A stretch of DNA of 64,000 bases, from assembly GCF_024499015.1 (NCBI RefSeq), contig NZ_CP098604.1, positions 4,588,001 through 4,652,000 of the forward strand, in the 5' to 3' direction. The DNA is from Xanthomonas hortorum pv. pelargonii. Its GTDB lineage: Bacteria; Pseudomonadota; Gammaproteobacteria; Xanthomonadales; Xanthomonadaceae. Numbering within the stretch: the stretch's first letter is position 1; every line of letters begins with the position of its first letter. Shown piece by piece: positions 20,313 through 29,302 of the stretch. The notes beneath the pieces are model-generated. The model ran no database searches and was not told the origin of the DNA. It was given only the letters and a program-made list of their open reading frames with translations. A program made the position numbers and the translations under genes.

Positions 20313-21950
20313 ATGAACAGGGGCAGGACTTCGCGTTGGTTGACGATTCCACTATTGCTGGGCGCGCTGGTACTGGCGTCATGCAAACAGGCCGAGGAAC
20401 CCAAGGTGGCCGAAAAGAAGGCGCCGGTAAAAGTCATTCTGGTGGAAGCGCAGTTGCCACCCAAGCCGGTCAAACCGCCGTTGCCGCCGCTGTTTTCGGA
20501 CATCGAGCGTCGCACCTTCCAGTTTTTCTGGGACACCACCAACGAACTCAACGGACTGGCACCGGATCGGTTTCCGTCGCGCCCGTTCGCCAGTATCGCG
20601 TCGGTCGGGTTTGCGCTGACCGCGTATCCGATCGGGATCGAAAATGGGTGGATCAGCCGCAATCAGGCGATCGACCGCACCTTGACCACACTGAAATTCT
20701 TCCGCGATGCGCCAATGGGGCCGCAGCGGACCGGTAGGGCCGGGTACAAGGGCTTCTACTACCATTTCCTGGACATGCAGCAGGGCAACCGGTACGACAG
20801 CTGGGTCGAGCTGTCGAGCGTGGACACCGCGCTGCTGATGATGGGCGTGTTGTTCACCCAGTCGTATTACGACGGCGAGGACCCGCGCGAAAAAGAAATC
20901 CGCCAGATCGCCGACACGCTGTACAAGCGTGTGGACTGGCGCTGGCTGCAGCAGCGTGCACCGCTGATCTCGATGGGCTGGTTCCCCGAGAGCGGCTTCA
21001 TCGACCACGACTGGATGGGCTACAACGAAGCGATGATGCTGTACATCCTCGCGCTCGGCTCGCCCACCCACGGCGTCGATGCCGAGGCGTGGACCAGCTG
21101 GACCCGCACCTACAACAACGACTGGGGCGTCTACCAGGGTCAGGAATACCTGTCCTTCGGCCCGCTGTTCGGTCACCAATACAGCCACGTCTGGATCGAT
21201 TTCCGCGATATCCAGGACCAGTACATGCGCGAGCGCGGCATCGACTACTTCCTCAACAGCCGCCGCGCCACGCTGGCGCAGCGCGACTACGCCATCGACA
21301 ATCCGATGAAGTGGAAGGACTACGGCGAGAACGTCTGGGGCCTGACCGCCGGCGACGGCCCGCAGAACACCAGCCAGGAATACCGTGGCGAGCAGCGTCA
21401 GTTCCGCCATTACTCCTCGCGCGGCGCCGGCCTGCGCGAGAACTTCGACGACGGCACCATCGTGCCGTCGGCGGCGATCTCCTCCATTGTGTTCGCACCC
21501 GAAGTGGTGATTCCGGCGGCCGAAGAAATGCACAAGCGCTACGGCGACTTCCTGTATTCCAGCTACGGCTTTCTGGATTCGTTCAACCCCAGCTTCAATT
21601 ACGACATCCCGCTCAAGACCGGGCGCATGGTGCCGGACCGCGGCTGGGTGGCCAGCGACTACATCGCCATCGACCAGGGTCCGATCCTGGCAATGATCGC
21701 CAACTACCAGAACGAATTCGTCTGGACGGTGATGAAGAAGAACCCCTACATCCGCGCCGGTCTGGAACGCGCCGGCTTCACCGGCGGTTGGCTCACCCCC
21801 GAAGGCGAGCCGCAGCCGTTGCCCAAGAAGGACGAGCAGGCAGCCGCTGCCCGCTCGCTGGGCATGGCCGAGTCGCGTGCCGCCGCCGCCCAGGCCCAGC
21901 AGGATCCGTCGCAGCGGCAAAACTCCTCGCAACGCCCCAAACCCGAGTAA
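20313..21950 (+). CDS. GH144-like glucanase lipoprotein (Glycoamylase domain)
   Basis: A 545-aa exported lipoprotein: signal with lipobox LVLASC (Cys at about residue 24), a Pro-rich linker, then an (alpha/alpha)6 domain. Motifs are RRTFQFFWDTTNELNGLAPDR, ASIASVGFALTAYPIGIENGWI, GFYYHFLDMQQGNRYDSWVELSSVDTALLM, FGHQYSHVWIDFR, GLTAGDGP and GWVASDYIAIDQGPILAMI. These match the Glycoamylase (PF10091-like) family containing GH144 endo-beta-1,2-glucanases. A beta-1,2-glucan substrate is inferred from the family, not shown. The C-terminal ~50 residues are Ala/Gln-rich and probably disordered. The next gene starts 3 bp downstream. Confidence 0.78.
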   Translation: MNRGRTSRWLTIPLLLGALVLASCKQAEEPKVAEKKAPVKVILVEAQLPPKPVKPPLPPLFSDIERRTFQFFWDTTNELNGLAPDRFPSRPFASIASVGFALTAYPIGIENGWISRNQAIDRTLTTLKFFRDAPMGPQRTGRAGYKGFYYHFLDMQQGNRYDSWVELSSVDTALLMMGVLFTQSYYDGEDPREKEIRQIADTLYKRVDWRWLQQRAPLISMGWFPESGFIDHDWMGYNEAMMLYILALGSPTHGVDAEAWTSWTRTYNNDWGVYQGQEYLSFGPLFGHQYSHVWIDFRDIQDQYMRERGIDYFLNSRRATLAQRDYAIDNPMKWKDYGENVWGLTAGDGPQNTSQEYRGEQRQFRHYSSRGAGLRENFDDGTIVPSAAISSIVFAPEVVIPAAEEMHKRYGDFLYSSYGFLDSFNPSFNYDIPLKTGRMVPDRGWVASDYIAIDQGPILAMIANYQNEFVWTVMKKNPYIRAGLERAGFTGGWLTPEGEPQPLPKKDEQAAAARSLGMAESRAAAAQAQQDPSQRQNSSQRPKPE

Positions 21951-21953
21951 TCC

Positions 21954-23312
21954 GTGCGCCTTTTGAAATTGTTGATACTGGCCGCCGCCCTGTGTGCAGG
22001 TGCGGCGGGATGCAACCGCGCCGACCCGGCCAAGACCACCGTGCGCTTCTGGGCCATGGGCAAGGAGGCCGAGGTGGTCGCCGAGCTGGTGACCGAGTTC
22101 GAGAAGCAGAACCCGGACATCCGCGTGGATGTGCAGAACATCCCGATGACGGCAGCGCACGAAAAACTGCTCACCGCCTTCGCTGCGGATGGCTTGCCGG
22201 ACGTGTGCCAGCTCGGCAACACCTGGCTGCCGGAGTTCGCCTTGCTCGACACGCTGGAACCGATGCAGCCGTACGTGGCGCGCTCCAGGATCGTCGACCC
22301 GCAGGATTACTTCCCGGGCGTGTGGGACACCAATCTGGTCGACGGCACCTTGTATGGGGTGCCGTGGTATGTGGACACCCGGCTGCTGTTCTATCGCAGG
22401 GATCTGCTGCGCGAAGCCGGCTATAACGAGATGCCCAAGACCTGGGCCGGGATGGAACAGGTGATGGCGGCGATCAAGCGCAAGGTCGGCCCGGACCGCT
22501 ACGCCATCCTGATGCCGCTCAACGAATTCGAGCAGCAGCTGTCGTTCGCGCTGCAACAGGACGACCGCCTGCTGCGCGACCACGACAACTACGGCAACTT
22601 CCGCGGCGAAGGCTTCCGCAAGGCGCTGGGCTTCTACGACAACATGTATCAAAAAGGCTGGGCGCCGAAGGTCTCCGAGACCCAGGTCTCCAATGTCTGG
22701 TACGAATTCTTCAACGGCTATTACGCGTTTTATCTGTCCGGCCCGTGGAACGTGCGCGAGTTCAAGCTGCGCCAGCCGCCGGGCATGGAAGGCAAGTGGG
22801 GCACCGCGCCGTTGCCGGGTCCGAACGGTCTGGGTGCGGGCATTGCCGGCGGTTCCAGCCTGGTCATCTTCAAGTCGTCCCAGCACAAGGACGCCAGCTG
22901 GAAGCTGATCGAATATCTGTCGCAGCCGCAGGTGCAGGCGCGCTTCCACGCCATCATCGGCGACCTGCCGCCGCGGCGCAGCACCTGGAAGTTGCCCTCG
23001 CTGGCCAACGACGAACTGGCGCATGCCTTCGGCGACCAGCTGGAGCGGGTCAAGGCCACGCCCAAGGTGCTGGAGTGGGAGCGCATCGTGCAGGAAATGC
23101 GTCTGGTGACCGAGCGCGTGGTACGTGGCGGCCAATCGCACGAGGCCGCCGTGCAGGAACTGGATAAACGCGTGGACGAGATTCTGGCCAAGCGCCGCTG
23201 GATCTTCGAACAGGAAGGCGGGCATGTCGGTCCGGCGGGTGAATCAGCAACGCCTGCGGTGACGCCTGCCGCAGTGCCGGCCACAGCAGCGGACAAGGAG
23301 GCTGCACGATGA
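21954..23312 (+). CDS. ABC transporter sugar-binding lipoprotein
   Basis: A 452-aa extracellular solute-binding protein of the MalE/UgpB type, starting at GTG. A lipoprotein signal ends CAGAAGC, followed by VRFWAMGKEAEVVAELVTEFEKQNPDIRVDVQ, DVCQLGNTWLPEFA, YGVPWYVDTRLLFYRRDLL and a C-terminal Ala/Pro-rich tail. It captures the oligosaccharide in the periplasm for the two permeases that follow. The stop overlaps the first permease start (ATGATGA). Confidence 0.9.
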   Translation: MRLLKLLILAAALCAGAAGCNRADPAKTTVRFWAMGKEAEVVAELVTEFEKQNPDIRVDVQNIPMTAAHEKLLTAFAADGLPDVCQLGNTWLPEFALLDTLEPMQPYVARSRIVDPQDYFPGVWDTNLVDGTLYGVPWYVDTRLLFYRRDLLREAGYNEMPKTWAGMEQVMAAIKRKVGPDRYAILMPLNEFEQQLSFALQQDDRLLRDHDNYGNFRGEGFRKALGFYDNMYQKGWAPKVSETQVSNVWYEFFNGYYAFYLSGPWNVREFKLRQPPGMEGKWGTAPLPGPNGLGAGIAGGSSLVIFKSSQHKDASWKLIEYLSQPQVQARFHAIIGDLPPRRSTWKLPSLANDELAHAFGDQLERVKATPKVLEWERIVQEMRLVTERVVRGGQSHEAAVQELDKRVDEILAKRRWIFEQEGGHVGPAGESATPAVTPAAVPATAADKEAAR

Positions 23313-24193
23313 TGAAGCGCAATTCCGTCGCCGGCTGGGTGTTCGCCGCGCCATCGATCCTGGTGCTGGGCATGTTCTTCGGCGTGCCGGTGTTCGCCGC
23401 GCTGGTGCTCAGCGTCACCGACTTCGACCTCTATGCGCTGGCCGACAGCAGCCATCTGCGCTTCGTCGGCCTGGGCAATTACATCGAACTGCTGCAGACG
23501 CCGCTGTTCTGGAAATCGTTGTGGAACACCACGTATTTCGTGCTGCTGGGCGTGCCGATGTCGATCGGCGTGTCGCTGGGCGCGGCATTGCTGCTCAACG
23601 CCAAGGCCTCGCGCTTCAAGGCGGTGTTCCGCACCGCATTGTTCGCCCCGGTGGTGACCACGCTGGTGGCGGTGGCGGTGATCTGGCGCTATCTGTTCCA
23701 CATCAAATACGGCCTGGTGAACTTCGGTTTGAGCCATCTGGGCATCGCCCCGATCGACTGGCTGGGCGACCCGCGTTGGGCGATGCCCACCATCATGCTG
23801 TTCGCGGTGTGGAAGAACTTCGGCTACAACATGGTGATCTTCCTGGCCGGGCTGCAGGCGATTCCCCAGGATCTGTATGAGGCCGCGCGCATCGACGGTG
23901 CCTCGCGCTGGAAGCAGTTCCTGCACATCACCTTGCCGATGCTCGGCCCGGTGCTGATGGTGGTCGGTGTGATCACCATCTCCGGCTACTTCCAGCTATT
24001 CGCCGAGCCGTACGTGATGACCCGCGGCGACCCACTGCAGAGCACCGTGAGCGTGCTGTATTTCATGTTCGAGGAAGGCTTCAAGTGGTGGAACCTCGGC
24101 CGCGCGTCGGCGGTGGCGTTCCTGCTGTTCCTGATCATCCTGGCGGTGACCACCGTGATGCTGCGCTTCGGCCGCAAGAGAGATTTGATATGA
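23309..24193 (+). CDS. ABC sugar transporter permease, MalF type
   Basis: A 294-aa inner-membrane permease of the CUT1 family with about six helices and the EAA loop EAARIDGASRWKQFLHITLPML (residues ~192-213) that contacts the ATPase. MalF-like by position and by sequence near the start (SVAGWVFAAPSILVLGMFFGVPVF). A second ATG at 23312 is equally possible. The stop overlaps the next gene by 4 bp. Confidence 0.92.
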   Translation: MMKRNSVAGWVFAAPSILVLGMFFGVPVFAALVLSVTDFDLYALADSSHLRFVGLGNYIELLQTPLFWKSLWNTTYFVLLGVPMSIGVSLGAALLLNAKASRFKAVFRTALFAPVVTTLVAVAVIWRYLFHIKYGLVNFGLSHLGIAPIDWLGDPRWAMPTIMLFAVWKNFGYNMVIFLAGLQAIPQDLYEAARIDGASRWKQFLHITLPMLGPVLMVVGVITISGYFQLFAEPYVMTRGDPLQSTVSVLYFMFEEGFKWWNLGRASAVAFLLFLIILAVTTVMLRFGRKRDLI

Positions 24194-25026
24194 GTCGTGA
24201 TGTCGGCCAATCGCGCTGGAATGCCGTGCTGATCAACGGTGGCTTGCTGGTGCTGGCGCTGGTCAGCCTGGCGCCGCTGCTGTGGATGCTGTCGGTGTCG
24301 TTCATGCCCACCGGCGAGGCCAGCCGCTTCCCGCCGCCGATGCTGCCTTCGGCGTTCACCCTGGCCAATTACCACGAGCTGTTCGCGCGCACCGGCATGG
24401 CGCGCAACTTCGCCAACAGCCTGATGGTGTCCGGGCTGATCACGCTCGGCTCGTTGCTGATCAACACCATGGCCGGTTATGCGTTCGCCAAGCTGCAGTT
24501 CGTCGGCCGCGAGCGCATCTTCAAGATCCTGATGGCCGCGCTGGTGATCCCCGCGCAGGTGGCGATGCTGCCGTTGTTCCTGCTGATGAAGCAGTTGCAT
24601 CTGGTCAACAACATCGGCGGGGTGGTGGTGCCGGCGTTGGCGACGGTGTTCGGCATCTTTCTGGTACGCCAGTACGCGCGCAGCATTCCCGATGAGCTGA
24701 TCGAAGCCGCGCGCATCGATGGCGCCAGCGAGATGCGCATCTTCTTCCAGATCGTGCTGCCGATGCTCAAGCCGGTGCTGGTCACCTTGACCATCTTCAC
24801 CTTCATGGGCTCGTGGAACGACTTCATGTGGCCGCTGATCGTGCTGACCGACCAGGAGCAATACACCTTGCCGGTGGCGCTGGCGGCACTGTCGCGCGAG
24901 CACATCATGGACGTGGAACTGATGATGGCCGGCGCGGTGGTGACGGTGATTCCGGTGCTGCTATTGTTCGTCGCGCTGCAGCGTTACTACATCCAAGGTC
25001 TTCTGCTGGGGAGTGTGAAGGGGTGA
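24190..25026 (+). CDS. ABC sugar transporter permease, MalG type
   Basis: A 278-aa CUT1 permease with the EAA loop EAARIDGASEMRIFFQIVLPMLKP and the C-terminal GSVKG tail typical of MalG-like subunits. It overlaps the previous gene by ATGA and the next gene by GTGA. No ATP-binding subunit is encoded nearby, so a shared MsmK/UgpC-type ATPase elsewhere in the genome is presumably used, as in other CUT1 systems. Confidence 0.92.
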   Translation: MSRDVGQSRWNAVLINGGLLVLALVSLAPLLWMLSVSFMPTGEASRFPPPMLPSAFTLANYHELFARTGMARNFANSLMVSGLITLGSLLINTMAGYAFAKLQFVGRERIFKILMAALVIPAQVAMLPLFLLMKQLHLVNNIGGVVVPALATVFGIFLVRQYARSIPDELIEAARIDGASEMRIFFQIVLPMLKPVLVTLTIFTFMGSWNDFMWPLIVLTDQEQYTLPVALAALSREHIMDVELMMAGAVVTVIPVLLLFVALQRYYIQGLLLGSVKG

Positions 25027-28000
25027 AGCCAGTATTCCTGCGACTGTTTGCCATGGCCGCTGTCGTCACGTCTGCGGGCGCGGCGCAGGCGCAGGAGCGC
25101 GTGCTCGACGGTTTCAACGACATCGGCGCCTGGCGCCTGGTGGTGTCCAATCAGGTCAGCGGTTCGCTGCGGCCCGTGGCCACCACATCTGGCGGGCATG
25201 CGCTGTGCCTGGACTACAACTTCAACGGCGTGTCCGGCTATGTCGGCATCCGTCGCAACCTGCCGATCGAGTATCCGGACAACTACCGCATCGGCTTTGC
25301 GCTGCGCGGCGAATCGCCCTCCAACGATCTGCAGGTCAAGCTGATCGATGCCAGCGGCGACAACGTGTGGTGGGTCAACCGGCCGGGCTTCAATTTCCCG
25401 AAGAACTGGAGCACCTTCAACTACCGCAAGCGCAATATCGAGAAGGCCTGGGGTCCTGGCGCAGACAAACAGCTGCGCAGCAGCGCGGATGTGGAATTCA
25501 CCGTCTACAACAAGGTCGGTGGCAAGGGCTCGGTGTGCTTCGATCGGCTGACCCTCACACCGCTGCCACCGGAAGACACCTCGCCGTTGAAGGCCGAGGC
25601 CATCACCGACACCGCGCCCGCACTGGAACAACGCCTGGCCGACGGCAAGCCGGAGACCTTCTGGCTCAGCGGTGCGGTCAAGCAACAAACCGTGACGTTG
25701 GATCTGGGCAAGGTCCGCGAATTCGGCGGCGCGGTGGTGCAGTGGGTGCCGGGTTTGCAGGCCTCGCAATACATGGTGCGCGCCTCCAGCGACGGGCGCG
25801 GCTGGCGCGATCTGCGCACCGTCACCGCCGGTGCCGGCGGCACCGACTGGCTGGCACTGCCGGACACCGAGGCGCGCTATCTGCGTTTCGATCTCAAGGA
25901 CGGCCCCAACTGGCGTTACGGCATCAAGGAAGTGCAGCTGCAGCCGCTGGCCTTCGCCGCAACACCCAATGACTTCATCAAGTCGCTGGCCGCACAGATG
26001 CCGCGTGGCAGCTATCCGCGCGGTTTCTCCGGCGAGCAGCCGTACTGGACCATCCTGGGGTTGGATGGCGGCACCGAGCAGGGCCTGATCGGCGAAGACG
26101 GCGCGGTGGAAGTGGGCAAGGGCGGTTTCAGTATCGAACCGTTCGTGGTCACCGGCGGCAAGCTGCTGCATTGGTCCGACGTCAGCAGCGAGCAGAGCCT
26201 GCAGGACGATTACCTGCCGATTCCCAGTGTCGACTGGCACCACGACCTGATGAATCTGCGAGTGACTGCCTTCGTGCAGGGCACACCGGATCAGGCGCAG
26301 CTGGTCGCACGCTACCAACTGCACAACACCGGCAAGGAAGCGCGCGACTTCACCCTGGCATTGGCGGTGCGTCCGTTCCAGGTCAACCCGCCGGCGCAGT
26401 TCCTCAACACCCTGGGCGGCGTCAGCCGGATCGAGCAACTGGCCGTGGACGGCGCGCAGGTCAGCGTCAACGGCAAGCCGCGCGTATTTGCCGCACAGCG
26501 TCCTGATGCCGGCTTTGCCAGCGCCTTCGACAGCGGCATGGACGTCAGCCATCTCACCGCCGCCACACCGCCGACGATCACCCAGGTCAAGGACGAGACC
26601 GGTCTGGCCTCGGGCGTGCTGTTGTATCGCTGGAAGCTGGAGCCTGGCCAACGGCGCGAAGTGGCGTTGGTGATTCCGCAAACCGGCACCGCGCAACTGC
26701 CGGCCGGCTTCGATGCCGACAAGGCGCAACAGCAGGTTGCCCAGCAGTGGCGCAGCAAGCTCGATCGCGTACGCATCAGCGTGCCGGCCGAAGGCAAGCC
26801 GGTGGTCGATACTCTGCGCACCGCACTGGCGCATATGTTGATCTCGCGTATCGGCCCGCGTCTGCAGCCGGGCACACGCTCGTATTCGCGTAGCTGGATC
26901 CGCGATGGCGCAATGATTTCCGAGGGCCTGTTGCGGCTCGGCCGCGAAGACGTGGTGCGCGAGTACGTCGACTGGTTCGCGCCATATCAGTTCGACAACG
27001 GCATGGTGCCGTGCTGCGTGGACGACCGCGGCAGTGACCCGGTGCCGGAGAACGACAGCCATGGCGAACTGATCTTCAACATCGCCGAGTACTACCGCTA
27101 TACCGGCGACAAGGCGTTCCTGGAAAAGATGTGGCCGCACGTCACCGGCGCCTACGACTATATGGAAACGCTGCGCGCCAGCGAGCGCACCGAAGACAAC
27201 TTCATGCGCAATCCGGCCTTCTACGGAATGATGCCGGTGTCGATCAGCCACGAAGGCTATTCGGCCAAGCCGGTGCATTCGTACTGGGACAACTTCTGGG
27301 CGCTGCGCGGCTGCAAGGATGCGGTGATGCTGGCCGGCGCGCTCGACAAGCCTGACGAGGTCGCCCGCTTCAGCACCGCACGCGATGAATTCAGTGGCGA
27401 CCTGGTCGCCTCGCTGGGTGCGGCGGTGCGCCAGCACAACCTGGATTTCCTGCCGGGTTCTGCCGAACTTGGCGACTTCGATGCGACCTCAACGACCATC
27501 GCGCTGGCACCGGGCGGCGAGCAGCAACGCCTGCCGCAGGATCTGCTGACCAATACCTTCGAGCGCTATTGGAAGGAGTTCTCCGACCGCCGCGACAGCA
27601 AGCGCGAATGGAAGGACTACACGCCGTACGAATGGCGCAACGTGGCCGCGTTCGTGCGCCTGGGCTGGCGCGACCGCGCCTGGGATGCCACCGCATTCTT
27701 CTTCAAGGACCGCGCGCCGCAACCCTGGAATCAATGGGCCGAAGTGGTCTCGCGCACGCCACGCACGCCGTTCTTCGTCGGCGATCTGCCGCATGCCTGG
27801 GTCGCCTCGGACTTCGTGCGCTCGGTGCTGGACATGTTTGCCTACGGGCGCGAATCCGATGCCAGCCTGGTGATTGCGGCCGGCACGCCCACGCGCTGGT
27901 TCGAAGGCAAGGGAATCGGGATTGCCGAATTGCGCACTCCGTACGGGCGCCTCAACTACACCTTGCAGCGCACCGACAAGCAGCTGGTGCTGCAACTGCA

Positions 28001-28190
28001 GCCTGGCCTGATTTTGCCGCCGGGTGGGGTGGTGTTGCCATGGCCGTACCAGGGCACGCCGGGCAAGGCCAGCATCAACGGCGAATCGGCCGAGTGGCAG
28101 AACGGCGAACTGCGCATCCAGCAACTGCCGGCCAATGTGCAGATCGATGTGCCCAGCGCGGTGCGGCGCGCCGAGCGCGCTACGCAATGA
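25023..28190 (+). CDS. Large exported discoidin/(alpha/alpha)6 glycoside-hydrolase-like protein
   Basis: About 1055 aa from a GTG that overlaps the permease stop. Order: signal peptide (to about AQAQER), a beta-sandwich resembling a carbohydrate-binding module (residues ~25-175), an F5/8-type-C (discoidin) domain (EAITDTAPALEQRLADGKPETFWLSG...LRFDLKDG), a linker beta domain, and a C-terminal (alpha/alpha)6 domain with SYSRSWIRDGAMISEGLLRLG and NDSHGELIFNIAEYYRYTGD. The last part looks like GH15/GH63/debranching-type catalytic barrels. I cannot name the GH family. Its place behind GH144 and a sugar importer suggests it trims the same glycan. Confidence 0.72.
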   Translation: MKPVFLRLFAMAAVVTSAGAAQAQERVLDGFNDIGAWRLVVSNQVSGSLRPVATTSGGHALCLDYNFNGVSGYVGIRRNLPIEYPDNYRIGFALRGESPSNDLQVKLIDASGDNVWWVNRPGFNFPKNWSTFNYRKRNIEKAWGPGADKQLRSSADVEFTVYNKVGGKGSVCFDRLTLTPLPPEDTSPLKAEAITDTAPALEQRLADGKPETFWLSGAVKQQTVTLDLGKVREFGGAVVQWVPGLQASQYMVRASSDGRGWRDLRTVTAGAGGTDWLALPDTEARYLRFDLKDGPNWRYGIKEVQLQPLAFAATPNDFIKSLAAQMPRGSYPRGFSGEQPYWTILGLDGGTEQGLIGEDGAVEVGKGGFSIEPFVVTGGKLLHWSDVSSEQSLQDDYLPIPSVDWHHDLMNLRVTAFVQGTPDQAQLVARYQLHNTGKEARDFTLALAVRPFQVNPPAQFLNTLGGVSRIEQLAVDGAQVSVNGKPRVFAAQRPDAGFASAFDSGMDVSHLTAATPPTITQVKDETGLASGVLLYRWKLEPGQRREVALVIPQTGTAQLPAGFDADKAQQQVAQQWRSKLDRVRISVPAEGKPVVDTLRTALAHMLISRIGPRLQPGTRSYSRSWIRDGAMISEGLLRLGREDVVREYVDWFAPYQFDNGMVPCCVDDRGSDPVPENDSHGELIFNIAEYYRYTGDKAFLEKMWPHVTGAYDYMETLRASERTEDNFMRNPAFYGMMPVSISHEGYSAKPVHSYWDNFWALRGCKDAVMLAGALDKPDEVARFSTARDEFSGDLVASLGAAVRQHNLDFLPGSAELGDFDATSTTIALAPGGEQQRLPQDLLTNTFERYWKEFSDRRDSKREWKDYTPYEWRNVAAFVRLGWRDRAWDATAFFFKDRAPQPWNQWAEVVSRTPRTPFFVGDLPHAWVASDFVRSVLDMFAYGRESDASLVIAAGTPTRWFEGKGIGIAELRTPYGRLNYTLQRTDKQLVLQLQPGLILPPGGVVLPWPYQGTPGKASINGESAEWQNGELRIQQLPANVQIDVPSAVRRAERATQ

Positions 28191-29173
28191 AGGACGCACG
28201 TCGGCCTACCCGGGCAGCGCCGGCGCGGCGACGTGCCGGATGGCCGGTCGTGTGGGTGGCACTGCTGCTGTGCGCTGTCGCTGCACACGCCACGCAGGCC
28301 ACCCACGCCACCCACGTCGTGCAGGCTGCGCAACCCGCACAGGTAGACAAGACCGATCAAGCAGCAGGCGTATCCCGGGCAGTGCAGTCTCCGGACGCGG
28401 TGCAGCGCGAAATGACCCTGGTCACGCTCAACCTGCATCACGACCGCGAAGACTGGCCGGCACGTCGCGCCTACATCGCCAAACAGCTCAAGCAACTGGC
28501 GCCGGATGTGATTGCGCTGCAGGAAGTGATCGAACGGCGGAGCAGCGTGGAAAATCAGGCTGCCTGGCTGGCACGCAAGCTCGGGTACGACTACACCTTC
28601 GCCTCGGTCGATCCGGTCGGTGCACCCAAGCGCTACGGCAATGCATTATTGAGCCGGCGTAAAGTGCTGGCCATGCATCAGCGCCTGTTGCAGCCCTTGG
28701 ACGATTACCGCGTCGCCGCGCATTTGCAGGTCGATGTCGACGGCCAGCCAGTCAACGTCTACGTCACCCATCTCAACGAACGCGCCGATGCACGCGGCAC
28801 TGCCACGCGCACCCGCCAGGTCGCCGACCTGCTGGACTTCATTTCCTCCAACAGCGATCAAGCACCTGTCGTGATCGCCGGCGATTTCAATACCGCTGCC
28901 GATGCCCTCGATCTGGAAGCGCTACGCAAGGGCTATGGCGACAGCTACGGCAGCGTGCATCGCAACAGCGACGCCACGGTCAGCACCTTGAACTTGCACG
29001 TGTTCGACAAGCCGGCGCGGATCGACCACGTGTTCTTCCAGCAGAACCGCCTGCTGGCCCGCGAAGCACGCATCCTGTTCGACGCGCCGTACGCCGAAGG
29101 TCGCTGGGCCTCGGACCACTACGGCGTGTGGGTGCGTTTGCAGCTAGCGCCGGGCGCACCTGCCGCCCCGTAA
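28187..29173 (+). CDS. Secreted endonuclease/exonuclease/phosphatase-fold hydrolase
   Basis: A 328-aa exported protein. After a twin-arginine-like N-terminus and hydrophobic segment there is a low-complexity stretch (ATQATHATHVVQAAQPAQ), then an EEP domain: TLVTLNLHHD, VIALQEVIERR, VYVTHLNERADARGTATRTRQ, VVIAGDFNTAAD, ARIDHVFF and WASDHYGVWVRL. The Asn, Glu, His/Asn and Asp-His catalytic set of the metal-dependent EEP family is visible. It may be a phosphatase or phosphodiesterase, acting perhaps on phospho-substituted glycans; this is inference from its place at the operon end (ATGA overlap). Confidence 0.8.
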   Translation: MKDARRPTRAAPARRRAGWPVVWVALLLCAVAAHATQATHATHVVQAAQPAQVDKTDQAAGVSRAVQSPDAVQREMTLVTLNLHHDREDWPARRAYIAKQLKQLAPDVIALQEVIERRSSVENQAAWLARKLGYDYTFASVDPVGAPKRYGNALLSRRKVLAMHQRLLQPLDDYRVAAHLQVDVDGQPVNVYVTHLNERADARGTATRTRQVADLLDFISSNSDQAPVVIAGDFNTAADALDLEALRKGYGDSYGSVHRNSDATVSTLNLHVFDKPARIDHVFFQQNRLLAREARILFDAPYAEGRWASDHYGVWVRLQLAPGAPAAP

Positions 29174-29194
29174 CCTGGCGCGTGCTCCATCTCT

Positions 29195-29263
29195 CGTAGG
29201 AGCGCCCTGGGCGCGATGGAGCGTTACCGGGAATGCCCCATCGCGCCCAGGGGAACTCCTACG
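29195..29263. repeat. GTAGGAGCGC-type intergenic inverted repeat
   Basis: Arms start CGTAGGAGCGCCCTGGGCGC and end CTCCTACG, with GCGCGATGG facing CCATCGCGC. Same family as 15745-15814. Positioned between two convergent genes. Confidence 0.65.
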
Positions 29264-29302
29264 AAAGGCAACGGATTGCGGCGCAACGCCGCGCCACCCC
29301 AA

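Noticed and set aside
20379..23225. 948-codon minus-strand frame opposite the glucanase and sugar-binding genes
   Set aside because: Antisense shadow; both plus-strand genes have clear motifs, signals and overlaps.
24987..27437. 816-codon minus-strand frame opposite the discoidin-domain protein
   Set aside because: Antisense shadow without recognisable domain; the plus-strand protein is well supported.
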